DNA of 64,000 nucleotides from Halopseudomonas pelagia CL-AP6. Its GTDB lineage: Bacteria; Pseudomonadota; Gammaproteobacteria; Pseudomonadales; Pseudomonadaceae. Under the pieces are notes generated by a model. It had not been told where the DNA came from. It searched no databases and worked only from the letters and a program-made list of their open reading frames with translations. Both the position numbers and the translations under genes were made by a program. The stretch spans positions 240,167-304,166 of the forward strand of contig NZ_AROI01000016.1 of the NCBI RefSeq assembly GCF_000410875.1. Reading direction: 5' to 3'. This document shows positions 10,474-19,316 of this stretch, piece by piece (position 1 is the stretch's first letter; each line of letters opens with the position of its first letter).

Positions 10474-10797
10474 TTATTGAGCCCCGACGCACTCGGGCAT
10501 GACCACCCACTCAGGCTCCTCAAACTCACCGATCAACGTGATCTCGCAGTTGCGCGCGTGCTTTTCCAGAATGCCTTTGACCATCTGATCGCGACTATCA
10601 TCCTTCGCATCACGCGCCGCCTTGGATTCCCAACTGGCAATCGCCAACAAGGTATCCGGCGCGCCAATCTTGCGGTGCAGGCGCGTACCCAGCGCACCGG
10701 GTGTGCGCTGGATCACTTCGCTGGCACGGATCCAGGCTTCGGCATATTCCTCGACGCTGTACCCGGGTTTCATGCGGACTTCAAAAATGAATTTCAT
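10474..10797 (-). CDS. ABM-like dimeric alpha/beta-barrel protein
   Basis: This 107-residue protein has the length and beta-alpha-beta pattern of antibiotic-biosynthesis-monooxygenase-like (ABM/EthD-type) small proteins: an opening strand MKFIFEVRMKPG, a helix EEYAEAWIRASEVIQ, a core strand LLAIASWES and a second helix with charged residues. Some members are cofactor-free monooxygenases or haem-degrading enzymes and many have no known reaction. No catalytic assignment is possible here. GAGCTC near 10800 can serve as its ribosome-binding site. Confidence 0.7.
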   Translation of the reverse strand: MKFIFEVRMKPGYSVEEYAEAWIRASEVIQRTPGALGTRLHRKIGAPDTLLAIASWESKAARDAKDDSRDQMVKGILEKHARNCEITLIGEFEEPEWVVMPECVGAQ

Positions 10798-10894
10798 GAT
10801 GAGCTCCTGTGTCTTTGGGTTAGAACCCCGGAAAACCGTGCGGGTTCATCTGCATTGACCCCAGCGCCAAAAGCGCAAGGAGCGCACCGCCGGC

Positions 10895-12211
10895 TCAGCG
10901 CAGCAGCGGCAACTCGAGCGTGACCAGCATCCCGTGAGGGCCCGTACTGAAGCGCAACTGGCCGCCACAGCGTTGAACAATGGCGTCAACTATTGCCAGA
11001 CCCAGGCCGCTGCCGCCACCCGTGCCCTGGCGCCAGAATCGCCGTGTCAGCAACATCATGCTGTCATCGGCCAACCCGGGGCCATGGTCCCGCACCTTGA
11101 AATAGACCCGGTCACCCGAGCTGGTTATCTCCAGCTGCACCTGCGTACCGGCAGCGGTGTGCCGTAGAGCGTTGTCAAGCAGGTTACGCAGCGCCACTGT
11201 AGCCAGCGCGGGTGGCATACCCAAGGGCCGCTCTGACAAAGTCGCCGCAGCCTGTAGCTCCACACCTTCGGCGGCGCCCGCAGTGTCCTGAATCGCCAAC
11301 CTGGCGACCTCCAGCGCAGTCGCTTGCGCGCCTTCTTCAAAGGATTGCCGACCCTCGACCCGCGCCAGCAGAAGTAACTGTTCCAGTGTGCTTTGCAGGC
11401 GATCCGCGCCCTTCTCCGCTTGGGCCAGGGCATTGGTAGCCTCGGCGCCTGATGTCATACCCGCCACCTGCAGGTGCACCTTGATCGCCGTCAGTGGGCT
11501 GCGCAGTTCATGCGCGGCGTCACCGGTGAAACGGCGCTCTCGCTCCAAGGCATGAGCAATACGCTCGAACAGTTGGTTCTGGCTGTCCTGCAGGGGCCGC
11601 AGTTCGCTCGGCAGGGACGCCAGTTGCAAGGGTTGCAGGGAATCCGGGCCGCGCTCCAGCAGCGCATCAGCCATCCGCCGCAACGGTTGTAGCCCTTTGC
11701 GCACGCCGAACCAGAGCAGCAACAGGGTACCCAGCAAGGCCACCCCTACCGGCACGGCTGCTGCCAGCAATACCGAGGATTGCAGGGTTTGCCGCTCATC
11801 CAAACGATCTGCCGTGGTAATACGCATGCCGTGCTGCTCGACCGTGTAACTGCGCCAACTCACCCCATCCACCTGCTGGTCGCGAAAGCCGACCTGCTGC
11901 GCATCAAGCGGCTCCGCCAGTTCGGGATGACTACGCGCTATGACTTCGCCACGCAGCGAGCTGACCTGGCAGGTCAGGCCATCGGGAATCCCCAGCCGCT
12001 GCGCGGTAATGCGCTCTGCCGCTGCCGGCTGGGATGATTGCGGCATCTGCACCAGCAAACCAGCAACCATCTGCGCCGACGCGGCAAGTCGCTGGTCCAG
12101 CGAGCGCATCATTTCGGCGCGCAAGTCATACAGCATCCAGGCCGCAGCCACGGACCATAAAATGATGAAAGTCGAGCCTAGTATCAGAGTCAGGCGCAGA
12201 CGCAGACTCAT
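10895..12211 (-). CDS. dsbS: Sensor histidine kinase, DsbS-like
   Basis: This 438-residue inner-membrane kinase has TM1 at about residues 8-28, a periplasmic domain to about 145, TM2 at about 147-168, then HAMP-like, HisKA (His234 in DAAHELRSPL) and HATPase (NLLDNALRHT, DHGPGL, GSGLGLAIV) regions. The periplasmic domain has a single cysteine, Cys81. Gene order (kinase, regulator, then divergent dsbD-tlpA-dsbG) matches PA2480-PA2476, described in P. aeruginosa as the copper-responsive DsbRS system. Signal and target are inferred from that synteny. It overlaps the regulator gene by four bases. Confidence 0.85.
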   Translation of the reverse strand: MSLRLRLTLILGSTFIILWSVAAAWMLYDLRAEMMRSLDQRLAASAQMVAGLLVQMPQSSQPAAAERITAQRLGIPDGLTCQVSSLRGEVIARSHPELAEPLDAQQVGFRDQQVDGVSWRSYTVEQHGMRITTADRLDERQTLQSSVLLAAAVPVGVALLGTLLLLWFGVRKGLQPLRRMADALLERGPDSLQPLQLASLPSELRPLQDSQNQLFERIAHALERERRFTGDAAHELRSPLTAIKVHLQVAGMTSGAEATNALAQAEKGADRLQSTLEQLLLLARVEGRQSFEEGAQATALEVARLAIQDTAGAAEGVELQAAATLSERPLGMPPALATVALRNLLDNALRHTAAGTQVQLEITSSGDRVYFKVRDHGPGLADDSMMLLTRRFWRQGTGGGSGLGLAIVDAIVQRCGGQLRFSTGPHGMLVTLELPLLR

Positions 12212-12903
12212 GCTGCGGGGCCTCGCGCGGCGGATGCCGCAGGCGCCACAGTGCCGAGGCGATAGCCCAGCCCGCGCACGGTCTCGACTATGTCATTACC
12301 CAGCTTGCGACGCAGATGATGGATATGCACGTTGAGCGCGTTGCTTTCCAGCTCATCGCTCATGCCATAGATGCTGTCCTTTAACTGCCCTGCGCTCAAT
12401 ACCCGACCCTTGTTCAACAATAATGTATTGAGTAACGCACGTTCACGGCGCGACAGATCCACCGGCGTGTCGTTCACCCAAGCGAGCGCCGCGTCCGGGT
12501 CATAAACCAGCGCGCCGTGCCTGATCAGGTTCACGCTGCGGCCGCTGGCCCGGCGCACCATCGCATGCAGCCTAGCGCTCAGCTCACGCAGATCGAAAGG
12601 TTTGAGCAGATAATCATCAGCACCTGACTGCAACCCGGCGACCCTGTCGCTGATCGCATCACGGGCAGTCAGCACCAGCACCGGTATGGTCACGTCCTGG
12701 GAACGCAGCCGACGCAGCAGCAACAACCCATCCTCATCAGGCAGGCCCAGATCGAGAATCATCACATCAAAGGCGATGGTTCCGAGCATGGCCTCGGCGT
12801 GAGCTGCTGTGCCCACCGGGTCCACGGTCATGCCCTGAGCAGCCAGACCGGCGGCAATGCCACTGGCAATCAGGGGGTCGTCTTCGACCAGGAGAATATG
12901 CAT
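12208..12903 (-). CDS. dsbR: OmpR-family response regulator, DsbR-like
   Basis: This 231-residue regulator has a receiver domain (acidic pair Glu7-Asp8-Asp9, phosphoacceptor Asp51 in MILDLGLPDEDG, Lys in LLKPFD) and a C-terminal winged helix (RRERALLNTLLLNKGRVLSA through NALNVHIHHLRRKLG). It resembles QseB/PmrA-type regulators, which bind direct half-sites one helical turn apart. Such half-sites lie between this gene and dsbD. It is co-transcribed with, and upstream of, the kinase gene, and probably activates the dsb operon and itself. Confidence 0.9.
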   Translation of the reverse strand: MHILLVEDDPLIASGIAAGLAAQGMTVDPVGTAAHAEAMLGTIAFDVMILDLGLPDEDGLLLLRRLRSQDVTIPVLVLTARDAISDRVAGLQSGADDYLLKPFDLRELSARLHAMVRRASGRSVNLIRHGALVYDPDAALAWVNDTPVDLSRRERALLNTLLLNKGRVLSAGQLKDSIYGMSDELESNALNVHIHHLRRKLGNDIVETVRGLGYRLGTVAPAASAARGPAA

Positions 12904-12943
12904 AGGTCATCCGCTGCGGCTTTTCATCAGTATCCATTGTAAC

Positions 12944-13003
12944 GATTAACCACGGATTAACAGCCAGCCACTCATAACCACCAGCGTTAATTCGGACTTA
13001 ATC
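12944..13003. promoter_or_regulatory. Two inverted copies of an OmpR/PmrA-type box in the dsbR-dsbD divergent promoter
   Basis: On the minus strand, 12961-12944 reads GTTAATCCGTGGTTAATC. On the plus strand, 12986-13003 reads GTTAATTCGGACTTAATC. The two copies agree at 14 of 18 positions, and each consists of two TTAAT half-sites spaced 11 bp apart (one helical turn), as PmrA/QseB-like regulators require. One copy points to dsbR and the other to dsbD, which predicts dual control by DsbR. Confidence 0.75.
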
Positions 13004-13054
13004 CCGGCAACGCATACTGCCCCCTATCAATCCGCCGGCGGGAGCATAGAAGGC

Positions 13055-14833
13055 ATGAAGTGGCGTTATATCTTGGTTTTACCCTGTTTGCTGGTGTGGT
13101 CGAGCCTGGCATTCGCTTTCGCCGGCTTCAGCAGCGGAGCCAATAACCATGCCGAGTTTCTGCCGGTAGAAGACGCTTTTGAGCTGTCAGTAGAGCGCGC
13201 TGCCGATGGCGCAACCCAGTTAACCTGGCGCATCGCGCCCGGCTACTACCTGTATCAACAACGCCTGAGCTTTTCAGGGCTGGATAAGGACTCGCACCCA
13301 ACACTGCCGGCCGGCATACCCTATAGCGATGAATTTTTTGGTGATTCGCAGGTATACCGGGATTCTTTGCAACTAAGCATTCCGGCTGAGCAGGCGGGTG
13401 CTTTCACGCTCGGCTGGCAGGGGTGCGCCGATGCCGGTTTATGCTATCCACCGCAAAGCCGTGATATTGGCTCCAACGCTGCGGAACCGGCGCCTGGCCC
13501 GCAGACCAGTTTAAACGGCAGCGCCCCGCCAACCCTGGCCGAGGACCAGCGCATGGCCAGCCAACTTCAAGACGGGTCGCTACCCCTGGCATTGGCACTG
13601 TTCTTCGGGCTGGGGTTGTTACTGGCGTTCACACCCTGCTCACTGCCAATGCTGCCGATTCTAGCAGGCCTGGTGGTCGGCAGTGGCGCGACCCCGCGCC
13701 GGGGGCTGATGCTGGCGTCCGTCTATGTACTCAGCATGGCCTTGGTCTATGCCGCGTTAGGCGTACTGGCCGCGCTGATCGGTGGCAATCTGCAGGCTGT
13801 ATTGCAGCAGCCCTGGGTCATCGGCAGCTTCGCCGGGCTCTTCGTCTTGCTCGCGCTGCCGATGTTCGGCTTTTTCGAGCTGCAGCTACCAGCCTTCGTC
13901 CGCGACCGGCTGGATCAGGCCGGGCGCAAACAGACCGGCGGCCATCTCGGCGGCGCGGCGATGCTCGGGGTGTTGTCCGGCCTGTTGGTGGGCCCGTGCA
14001 TGACTGCTCCACTGGCGGGCGCACTGCTGTATATCGGTCAGACTGGCGATATGCTGCAAGGCGGGCTCGCGTTGTTTGCCCTGGGCGTCGGCATGGGTGT
14101 CCCGCTGTTGCTGCTGGTGACGGTCGGCACGCGTTTTATTCCGCGCCCCGGCGCCTGGATGAATCGGGTCAAGGTGGTCTTCGGCTTTGTCTTCCTGGCG
14201 GCGGCCTTGTTTATCATTCGTCCAGTGTTAGATGCCTCCCTGTGGCTTGGCCTGACTGCGGTGTTCTTGCTGGGCGCCGCCGCCACGTTGATTCAGACCG
14301 CACGTGGCAGCAAGTACAGCAGCCTGCTGCAGACTGCCGCCACGCTCGCTGGCGTCTGGGGCCTGACGCTGCTGCTGGGTGCTGCCGGTGGCGCAGTCAA
14401 CCCCTGGCAACCGCTGGCGATCTATAGTGCATCAGCCACCGCAGCCCCCGCCGAGAGCCATAAGGACGCCTTCACCAGCCTAGATACCCCCGCCGAGCTG
14501 GATCAGCAATTGGCCGCCGCCAAGGCAGCGGGAGAATGGGTGCTGGTCGACTATTACGCCGATTGGTGCCTGGCCTGCAAAATCATGGAACAGCAGGTAT
14601 TTGGCCGGGCCGATGTCATGGCCAGCCTCGACGGCGTCAGATTGCTGCGCCCGGATGTGACCCGCAACAGCGCCGAAAGCCGTGAACTACTATCGCGCTA
14701 TGCTATCCATGGCCCACCTACCCTGCTGTGGTTTGGGCCTGATGGCCAAGAGCGACGCGCCCAGCGCATCACCGGCGAAGTCAATGCCACTGAATTCTTG
14801 CAACGCTGGCAAATTACCAGAGAGGACGGTTAA
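13055..14833 (+). CDS. dsbD: Thiol:disulfide interchange protein DsbD (DsbD2-like)
   Basis: This 592-residue protein carries electrons from cytoplasmic thioredoxin to periplasmic thiols. A signal peptide is followed by an N-terminal Ig-like domain with its cysteine pair in GCADAGLCYPP. Eight membrane segments follow, with the transmembrane cysteines in FTPCSLPM and GPCMTAPLAG. A C-terminal thioredoxin domain carries WCLACK. All six redox cysteines are present. The stop overlaps the start of the next gene by one base. It is divergent from dsbRS and probably under their control. Confidence 0.94.
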   Translation: MKWRYILVLPCLLVWSSLAFAFAGFSSGANNHAEFLPVEDAFELSVERAADGATQLTWRIAPGYYLYQQRLSFSGLDKDSHPTLPAGIPYSDEFFGDSQVYRDSLQLSIPAEQAGAFTLGWQGCADAGLCYPPQSRDIGSNAAEPAPGPQTSLNGSAPPTLAEDQRMASQLQDGSLPLALALFFGLGLLLAFTPCSLPMLPILAGLVVGSGATPRRGLMLASVYVLSMALVYAALGVLAALIGGNLQAVLQQPWVIGSFAGLFVLLALPMFGFFELQLPAFVRDRLDQAGRKQTGGHLGGAAMLGVLSGLLVGPCMTAPLAGALLYIGQTGDMLQGGLALFALGVGMGVPLLLLVTVGTRFIPRPGAWMNRVKVVFGFVFLAAALFIIRPVLDASLWLGLTAVFLLGAAATLIQTARGSKYSSLLQTAATLAGVWGLTLLLGAAGGAVNPWQPLAIYSASATAAPAESHKDAFTSLDTPAELDQQLAAAKAAGEWVLVDYYADWCLACKIMEQQVFGRADVMASLDGVRLLRPDVTRNSAESRELLSRYAIHGPPTLLWFGPDGQERRAQRITGEVNATEFLQRWQITREDG

Positions 14834-15648
14834 TGCTCACAGTCAATATCGGTCCGCTGGCGATGGCCAGCTCACATCTCATCCTGCTGATCAGTCTGTT
14901 TCTGGCCACGCTGACCGGCTGGTGGCTGGGGCGGCACCGCCAGCGCAATCCGGAAAAGCACCTGTTCAACCTGCTGCTGCTGGGTCTGGTGGTCGCGCGC
15001 CTGGCCTTTGTGACGGTGTACTTCGACCACTTCAGGGACAGCCCCTGGCGGGTAATCGATATTCGCGATGGCGGCTTCATTATCTGGCCGGGGATCATCG
15101 CAGCGCTACTCGCTGGCCTGTGGCTGGCCTGGCGTGACCTGACGCTACGCCTGCCGCTGGGCACTGCGCTGGCGGTCGGGCTAATCTTCTGGGCCGTCAG
15201 CAGCTACATGCTCCAAGCGCTGCAGCAAGGCACACAGCTGCCGGACATGACCCTGCTGGACGTTGAAGGCGAACAGGTCTCGTTGCAGGAGCTGAACGAC
15301 CGGCCGCTGGTAGTCAATCTATGGGCCACCTGGTGCCCACCCTGCCGCCGGGAAATGCCGGTATTAGCCGATGCCCAGCAACGGGAAGCCGATATCGTCT
15401 TTGTCTTCGTCAACCAGGGCGAAGGCCCCGGAGAAATTATCCGTTTTCTGGATGCCACCGGTCTGACACTGCATAACGTTCTACTCGACACTGGTGGCCA
15501 GTTCGGCCAACAGGTCGGCTCGCAGGCGCTGCCCACCACTCTGTTCTACAACGCACAAGGCCAACAGGTCGCCAGCCACCTGGGCGAGCTGTCCGCGGCG
15601 AGCCTATCTCACCAGATTGCCAAACTCAAAGAGGAAGAAACGCCATGA
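14833..15648 (+). CDS. Membrane-anchored TlpA-like disulfide reductase
   Basis: This 271-residue protein corresponds to PA2477 by position. The first 130 residues hold about four membrane segments resembling the start of prolipoprotein diacylglyceryl transferase, but without a full enzyme. The last 140 residues are a thioredoxin/TlpA domain with WATWCPPCR and the cis-proline segment LPTTLFY. It probably receives electrons from DsbD and reduces DsbG or another periplasmic substrate. Start and stop overlap both neighbours by 1-4 bases, so the three genes are tightly coupled. Confidence 0.87.
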   Translation: MLTVNIGPLAMASSHLILLISLFLATLTGWWLGRHRQRNPEKHLFNLLLLGLVVARLAFVTVYFDHFRDSPWRVIDIRDGGFIIWPGIIAALLAGLWLAWRDLTLRLPLGTALAVGLIFWAVSSYMLQALQQGTQLPDMTLLDVEGEQVSLQELNDRPLVVNLWATWCPPCRREMPVLADAQQREADIVFVFVNQGEGPGEIIRFLDATGLTLHNVLLDTGGQFGQQVGSQALPTTLFYNAQGQQVASHLGELSAASLSHQIAKLKEEETP

Positions 15649-16400
15649 TCCGATTACACGCAAAGCACGCACTCCCCGTGCTGCTATTGACCCTGTCGCC
15701 CTTCGCCAGCGCCGAAGACTGGCCCGCACCGATTGCCGCCACTACCGAGCGCGGTGTCGAAATTGTTGGCCGTTTCGACGCACCCGCCGGCCTCCAGGGT
15801 TTTGCCGGCAAACTCAACGGTCAGGGCCTGGCCCTTTATCTCACCGCAGATGAGCAACACGTTCTGGTCGGCACCCTGCTCGATGCCAACGGCAAAGACC
15901 TTAGCAGGGCGCATCTTGACGAACTGGTATATCAACCCATGGCCAAGGGCATGTGGACGCAACTGGAAGCCAGCGACTGGATCGGCGACGGTGCGGACAA
16001 CGCCGCACGTGTGGTCTATACCTTCACCGACCCCAATTGCCCGTTCTGCAGCATGTTCTGGGAGCAAGCACGGCCCTGGGTAGAGTCAGGCAAGGTGCAG
16101 CTGCGGCACATTATGGTCGGCATACTGCGCGAAGACAGCGCCGGCAAATCCGCCGCCATCCTCGCCGCAGACGATCCCACCGCCGCCTTGCACCAACATG
16201 AAACCGGCGATAGCGTTCAAGCGGTAAACGAGATCCCTGCGGCCATCAATCTACAGCTAAAAGCCAATCACGAACTGATGACCCAGCTCGGCGCCCAGGC
16301 CACACCGGCCATCTTCTATCTGGATGACCAGGGTCGCATGCAACAACAACAGGGCGCGCCGCGGCCGGACCGCCTGGCAGACATCATGGGGCCAGAATAG
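15645..16400 (+). CDS. dsbG: Thiol:disulfide interchange protein DsbG
   Basis: This 251-residue periplasmic protein begins with a signal peptide ending near FASAED. It has a DsbC/DsbG N-terminal dimerisation domain, a linker helix and a thioredoxin domain with the catalytic motif CPFC (in DPNCPFCSMFW) and the cis-proline Thr-Pro loop QATPAIFYLDD. DsbG isomerises disulfides and protects single cysteines from sulfenylation. It is the last gene of the dsbD operon and converges on the SDR gene. A copper-stress role is inferred from the adjacent DsbRS-like system. Confidence 0.92.
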   Translation: MIRLHAKHALPVLLLTLSPFASAEDWPAPIAATTERGVEIVGRFDAPAGLQGFAGKLNGQGLALYLTADEQHVLVGTLLDANGKDLSRAHLDELVYQPMAKGMWTQLEASDWIGDGADNAARVVYTFTDPNCPFCSMFWEQARPWVESGKVQLRHIMVGILREDSAGKSAAILAADDPTAALHQHETGDSVQAVNEIPAAINLQLKANHELMTQLGAQATPAIFYLDDQGRMQQQQGAPRPDRLADIMGPE

Positions 16401-16427
16401 GTCACGCAGGGCTAAAGCCGGCTCGGC

Positions 16428-17285
16428 TTACTGCTGGTTCACCGCAAGCGGATCGACCGAAGCACCCGCACCCAGCTCGGCACGCACCTTAGCCAAGCGG
16501 GCGCCTTCCTTCGCGGTGACGCTGAACAGTTTTGCCGGATCGGCGACACGCAGTTGCAGCGCGCCCAGCTCCATGCCCTCGGCCACCACGATGTCATGCT
16601 GGCGGGCGCTCAGGCCGTCCAGAATAGTCTGCGCTGCGGCCACCGGGTCGATGCCATTGTCGATATTAGTGTCCGAGCGTCCCCGCGCCGTGCCGCTGCC
16701 TTCCAGCGCGTTCAGCGCAATGGCGGTACGCACCGAGCCCGGCAGAATAACGCTCACGCCAATTCCGTAGGCTTCTTCTACCTCCGCACGCAACGCCTCG
16801 AAATAACCCACCACCGCATGCTTGGCGCCGCAGTATCCGGTGCGCAGCGCGGTACCCACCTTGCCCGCGACCGAACTCACCACCGCCAATTGCCCACCGC
16901 CCTGCTCCACCATGCGCGGCAACAATTCCTGAGTCAGCGCCAGCGGGGCCAGATAGTCGACATCGATCAACCGCCGGTAGACCTCAAATGCGGTATCCAG
17001 CGCCAGACTGCGCTGGCTGATACCGGCATTGTTGATCAGCAGATCAACGCGCCCGCGCCAGTTCCAGGCCTGCTCGACCAGGTCCGGCAGACGCTCGTAG
17101 TCGGTGGTCTCGAAAGGCAGCACCAGCGTCCGCTCTGGGGCCTGGGCGGCCACCGCTTGCAGCGCATCAGCACGCCGCCCGGAAAGGATCACCTGCGCTC
17201 CCTGTGCCAGCAGTGCATTCGCCAGCGCCTCACCGATGCCTGATGACGCACCGGTGATCCACACAACCTTGGATGTAAATGACAT
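16428..17285 (-). CDS. Short-chain dehydrogenase/reductase
   Basis: Starting at the ATG at 17285 the protein has 285 residues; 37 upstream codons of the same frame are not SDR-like. It is a classical SDR with NAD(P) motif TGASSGIG near residue 11, NNAG, catalytic Ser in VVSSVAG and Tyr-x3-Lys in YCGAKHAVV. SDR family 7-like proteins (DHRS7 type) have this arrangement. The substrate is not predictable. It stands alone, divergent from metN and convergent with dsbG. Confidence 0.88.
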   Translation of the reverse strand: MSFTSKVVWITGASSGIGEALANALLAQGAQVILSGRRADALQAVAAQAPERTLVLPFETTDYERLPDLVEQAWNWRGRVDLLINNAGISQRSLALDTAFEVYRRLIDVDYLAPLALTQELLPRMVEQGGGQLAVVSSVAGKVGTALRTGYCGAKHAVVGYFEALRAEVEEAYGIGVSVILPGSVRTAIALNALEGSGTARGRSDTNIDNGIDPVAAAQTILDGLSARQHDIVVAEGMELGALQLRVADPAKLFSVTAKEGARLAKVRAELGAGASVDPLAVNQQ

Positions 17286-17434
17286 AACAGCTTTCTCCGT
17301 TGCCAGCGGGCGACAACTGTCCCGCAAAATGACGAAAAATAGCCTTAATGCATTGGGCAAGTCTGTCTTAGGTTTGACAATCATAGCGTTGGCCAAGCGT
17401 TTGCCCGGCTTTTCACTGGGCTATCCATCCACTC

Positions 17435-17446
17435 TGGTTATAACCA
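17435..17446. promoter_or_regulatory. Perfect 12-bp palindrome upstream of metN
   Basis: TGGTTATAACCA is a perfect inverted repeat about 100 bp before the metN start and 150 bp before the SDR start, in their divergent intergenic region. It has the size of a dimeric repressor site, but I cannot name the regulator and a chance origin is possible. Confidence 0.35.
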
Positions 17447-17547
17447 TAGGCCGATAAAGATTTTTACGGCATGAGCCATGGCAGGTAAACTAGCCGCCTT
17501 TCGGGCCCGTCATCCACAGCAGGGCTTGGTACATTGGAAGGTAATGC

Positions 17548-18555
17548 GTGATTGATTTTGAGCAGGTCCACAAGGCCTATCGTGTCGGCGGCCAGTCAGT
17601 GACCGCGTTGCAGCCGACAGACTTGCATGTCGCTCGTGGCGAAGTCTTTGGCATTATCGGCCACTCCGGAGCCGGCAAAAGCACCTTGCTGCGTTTGATC
17701 AACCGGCTGGAGGAGCCTTCGGGTGGCCGAATCGTCATTGATGGCGAAGACGTGACCCAGCTGGACGCCAAGGGATTACGCCAGTTTCGTCGGCAAGTCG
17801 GCATGATTTTCCAGCACTTCAACCTGCTGTCATCCAAGACCGTGGCCGATAATGTAGCACTGCCGCTAAAGCTGGCTGGTGAGCTAAACCGGGCACAAAT
17901 AAAGGCTCGCGTGGCCGAGTTGCTGGCGCGTGTAGGGCTCAGCGAGCATGCCAACAAATATCCGGCGCAGCTGTCCGGTGGCCAGAAGCAGCGGGTCGGC
18001 ATTGCCCGGGCTCTGTCGACGCGCCCCAAGGTGCTGCTGTGCGACGAGGCCACCAGTGCACTTGACCCGCAGACGACCGCCTCGGTGCTGGAACTGCTAA
18101 CGCAGATCAACCGTGAACTGAACCTGACGATCATACTGATCACCCACGAAATGGATGTTATTCGTCGTGCCTGCGACCGCGTGGCGGTCATGGATACCGG
18201 CGTGATTGTCGAGCTGGGAGCCGTCACCGATGTCTTTCTCCACCCCCAGCACGCGACCACACGACGATTCGTGCGCGAAGACGAGCAGGAGGATGAGGGC
18301 GAGCAGCGTGATGACTTCGCCCATGTCGAGGGCCGCATAGTGCGCCTGACCTTCAGTGGTGACGCCACCTATGCGCCGCTGCTGGGCAGCGTAGCCAGGG
18401 AAACCGGCGTGGACTACAGCATTCTGGCGGGCCGCATCGACCGCATCAAAGATACCCCCTATGGTCAACTGACACTGGCGCTCACCGGTGGCGATATTGA
18501 TGCCGCGCTGGGCTGTTTTACCCAGGCCGATGTGCATCTGGAGGTCCTGCGCTGA
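17548..18555 (+). CDS. metN: Methionine ABC transporter ATP-binding protein
   Basis: This 335-residue ATPase starts at GTG 17548 with a GGAAG ribosome-binding site. Walker A is GHSGAGKST, the signature is [15 protein letters not shown], and Walker B ends [12 protein letters not shown]. After about residue 255 comes the NIL (C2) regulatory domain that senses intracellular methionine and inhibits transport. MetN powers uptake of D- and L-methionine with MetI and MetQ. Its stop overlaps the metI start. Confidence 0.95.
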   Translation: MIDFEQVHKAYRVGGQSVTALQPTDLHVARGEVFGIIGHSGAGKSTLLRLINRLEEPSGGRIVIDGEDVTQLDAKGLRQFRRQVGMIFQHFNLLSSKTVADNVALPLKLAGELNRAQIKARVAELLARVGLSEHANKYPAQLSGGQKQRVGIARALSTRPKVLLCDEATSALDPQTTASVLELLTQINRELNLTIILITHEMDVIRRACDRVAVMDTGVIVELGAVTDVFLHPQHATTRRFVREDEQEDEGEQRDDFAHVEGRIVRLTFSGDATYAPLLGSVARETGVDYSILAGRIDRIKDTPYGQLTLALTGGDIDAALGCFTQADVHLEVLR

Positions 18556-19220
18556 TGAATGCCCTGTTTCCCAATGTGATCTGGCCGGAGATCTGGCAGG
18601 CCAGCCTGGACACCCTGGCCATGCTCGGCGGGTCGATGCTGTTTACCGCGCTGCTCGGGCTGCCGCTAGGGGTGGTGCTGTTTCTGACCGGGCCACGGCA
18701 GATGTTCGAGCACAAGTCGTTCTATCAGGCGCTATCACTGCTGGTGAACATCTTTCGCTCGGTGCCCTTTGTGATACTGCTGATCGTGATGATCCCCTTT
18801 ACCGTGATGGTCACAGGCACCTCTTTGGGGGTGGCAGGCGCTATTCCGCCACTGGTTGTGGGTGCTACACCGTTTTTTGCCCGACTGGTTGAAACCGCCC
18901 TGCGCGAAGTTGACCGCGGCATTATCGAGGCCACCCAGGCGGCCGGTGCTACCCCACGGCAGATTGTGGTCAATGCCCTGCTGCCCGAAGCCCTGCCGGG
19001 CATCATCGCCGCAGTCACGGTCACCGCGATCACTTTGGTGTCCTATACCGCCATGTCGGGCCTTATCGGCGGTGGCGGGCTGGGTGATCTGGCAGTGCGT
19101 TATGGCTATCAGCGCTACCAGCCGGATGTCATGGTGGTGACGGTGGTATTGCTGCTAGTGCTGGTACAGGTGCTGCAAAGCATCGGCGACCGCCTGGTGG
19201 TGCATTTTTCCCGCAAGTGA
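18555..19220 (+). CDS. metI: Methionine ABC transporter permease
   Basis: This 221-residue inner-membrane permease has five predicted helices and the EAA coupling loop for MetN (EATQAAGATPRQIVVNALLPEA) at about residues 128-150. Length and sequence match MetI. Its start overlaps the metN stop, and metQ follows after about 95 bases. It forms the translocation channel for methionine. Confidence 0.95.
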   Translation: MNALFPNVIWPEIWQASLDTLAMLGGSMLFTALLGLPLGVVLFLTGPRQMFEHKSFYQALSLLVNIFRSVPFVILLIVMIPFTVMVTGTSLGVAGAIPPLVVGATPFFARLVETALREVDRGIIEATQAAGATPRQIVVNALLPEALPGIIAAVTVTAITLVSYTAMSGLIGGGGLGDLAVRYGYQRYQPDVMVVTVVLLLVLVQVLQSIGDRLVVHFSRK

Positions 19221-19316
19221 CCATGCCTTGAGCGCAACTGTTTATTATTGCAACAAAGAAGGCAGGCTACCGGCTATCCGCCGCAAGCCTGCGTGTTATC
19301 CCACAAGGAGCTTGAT

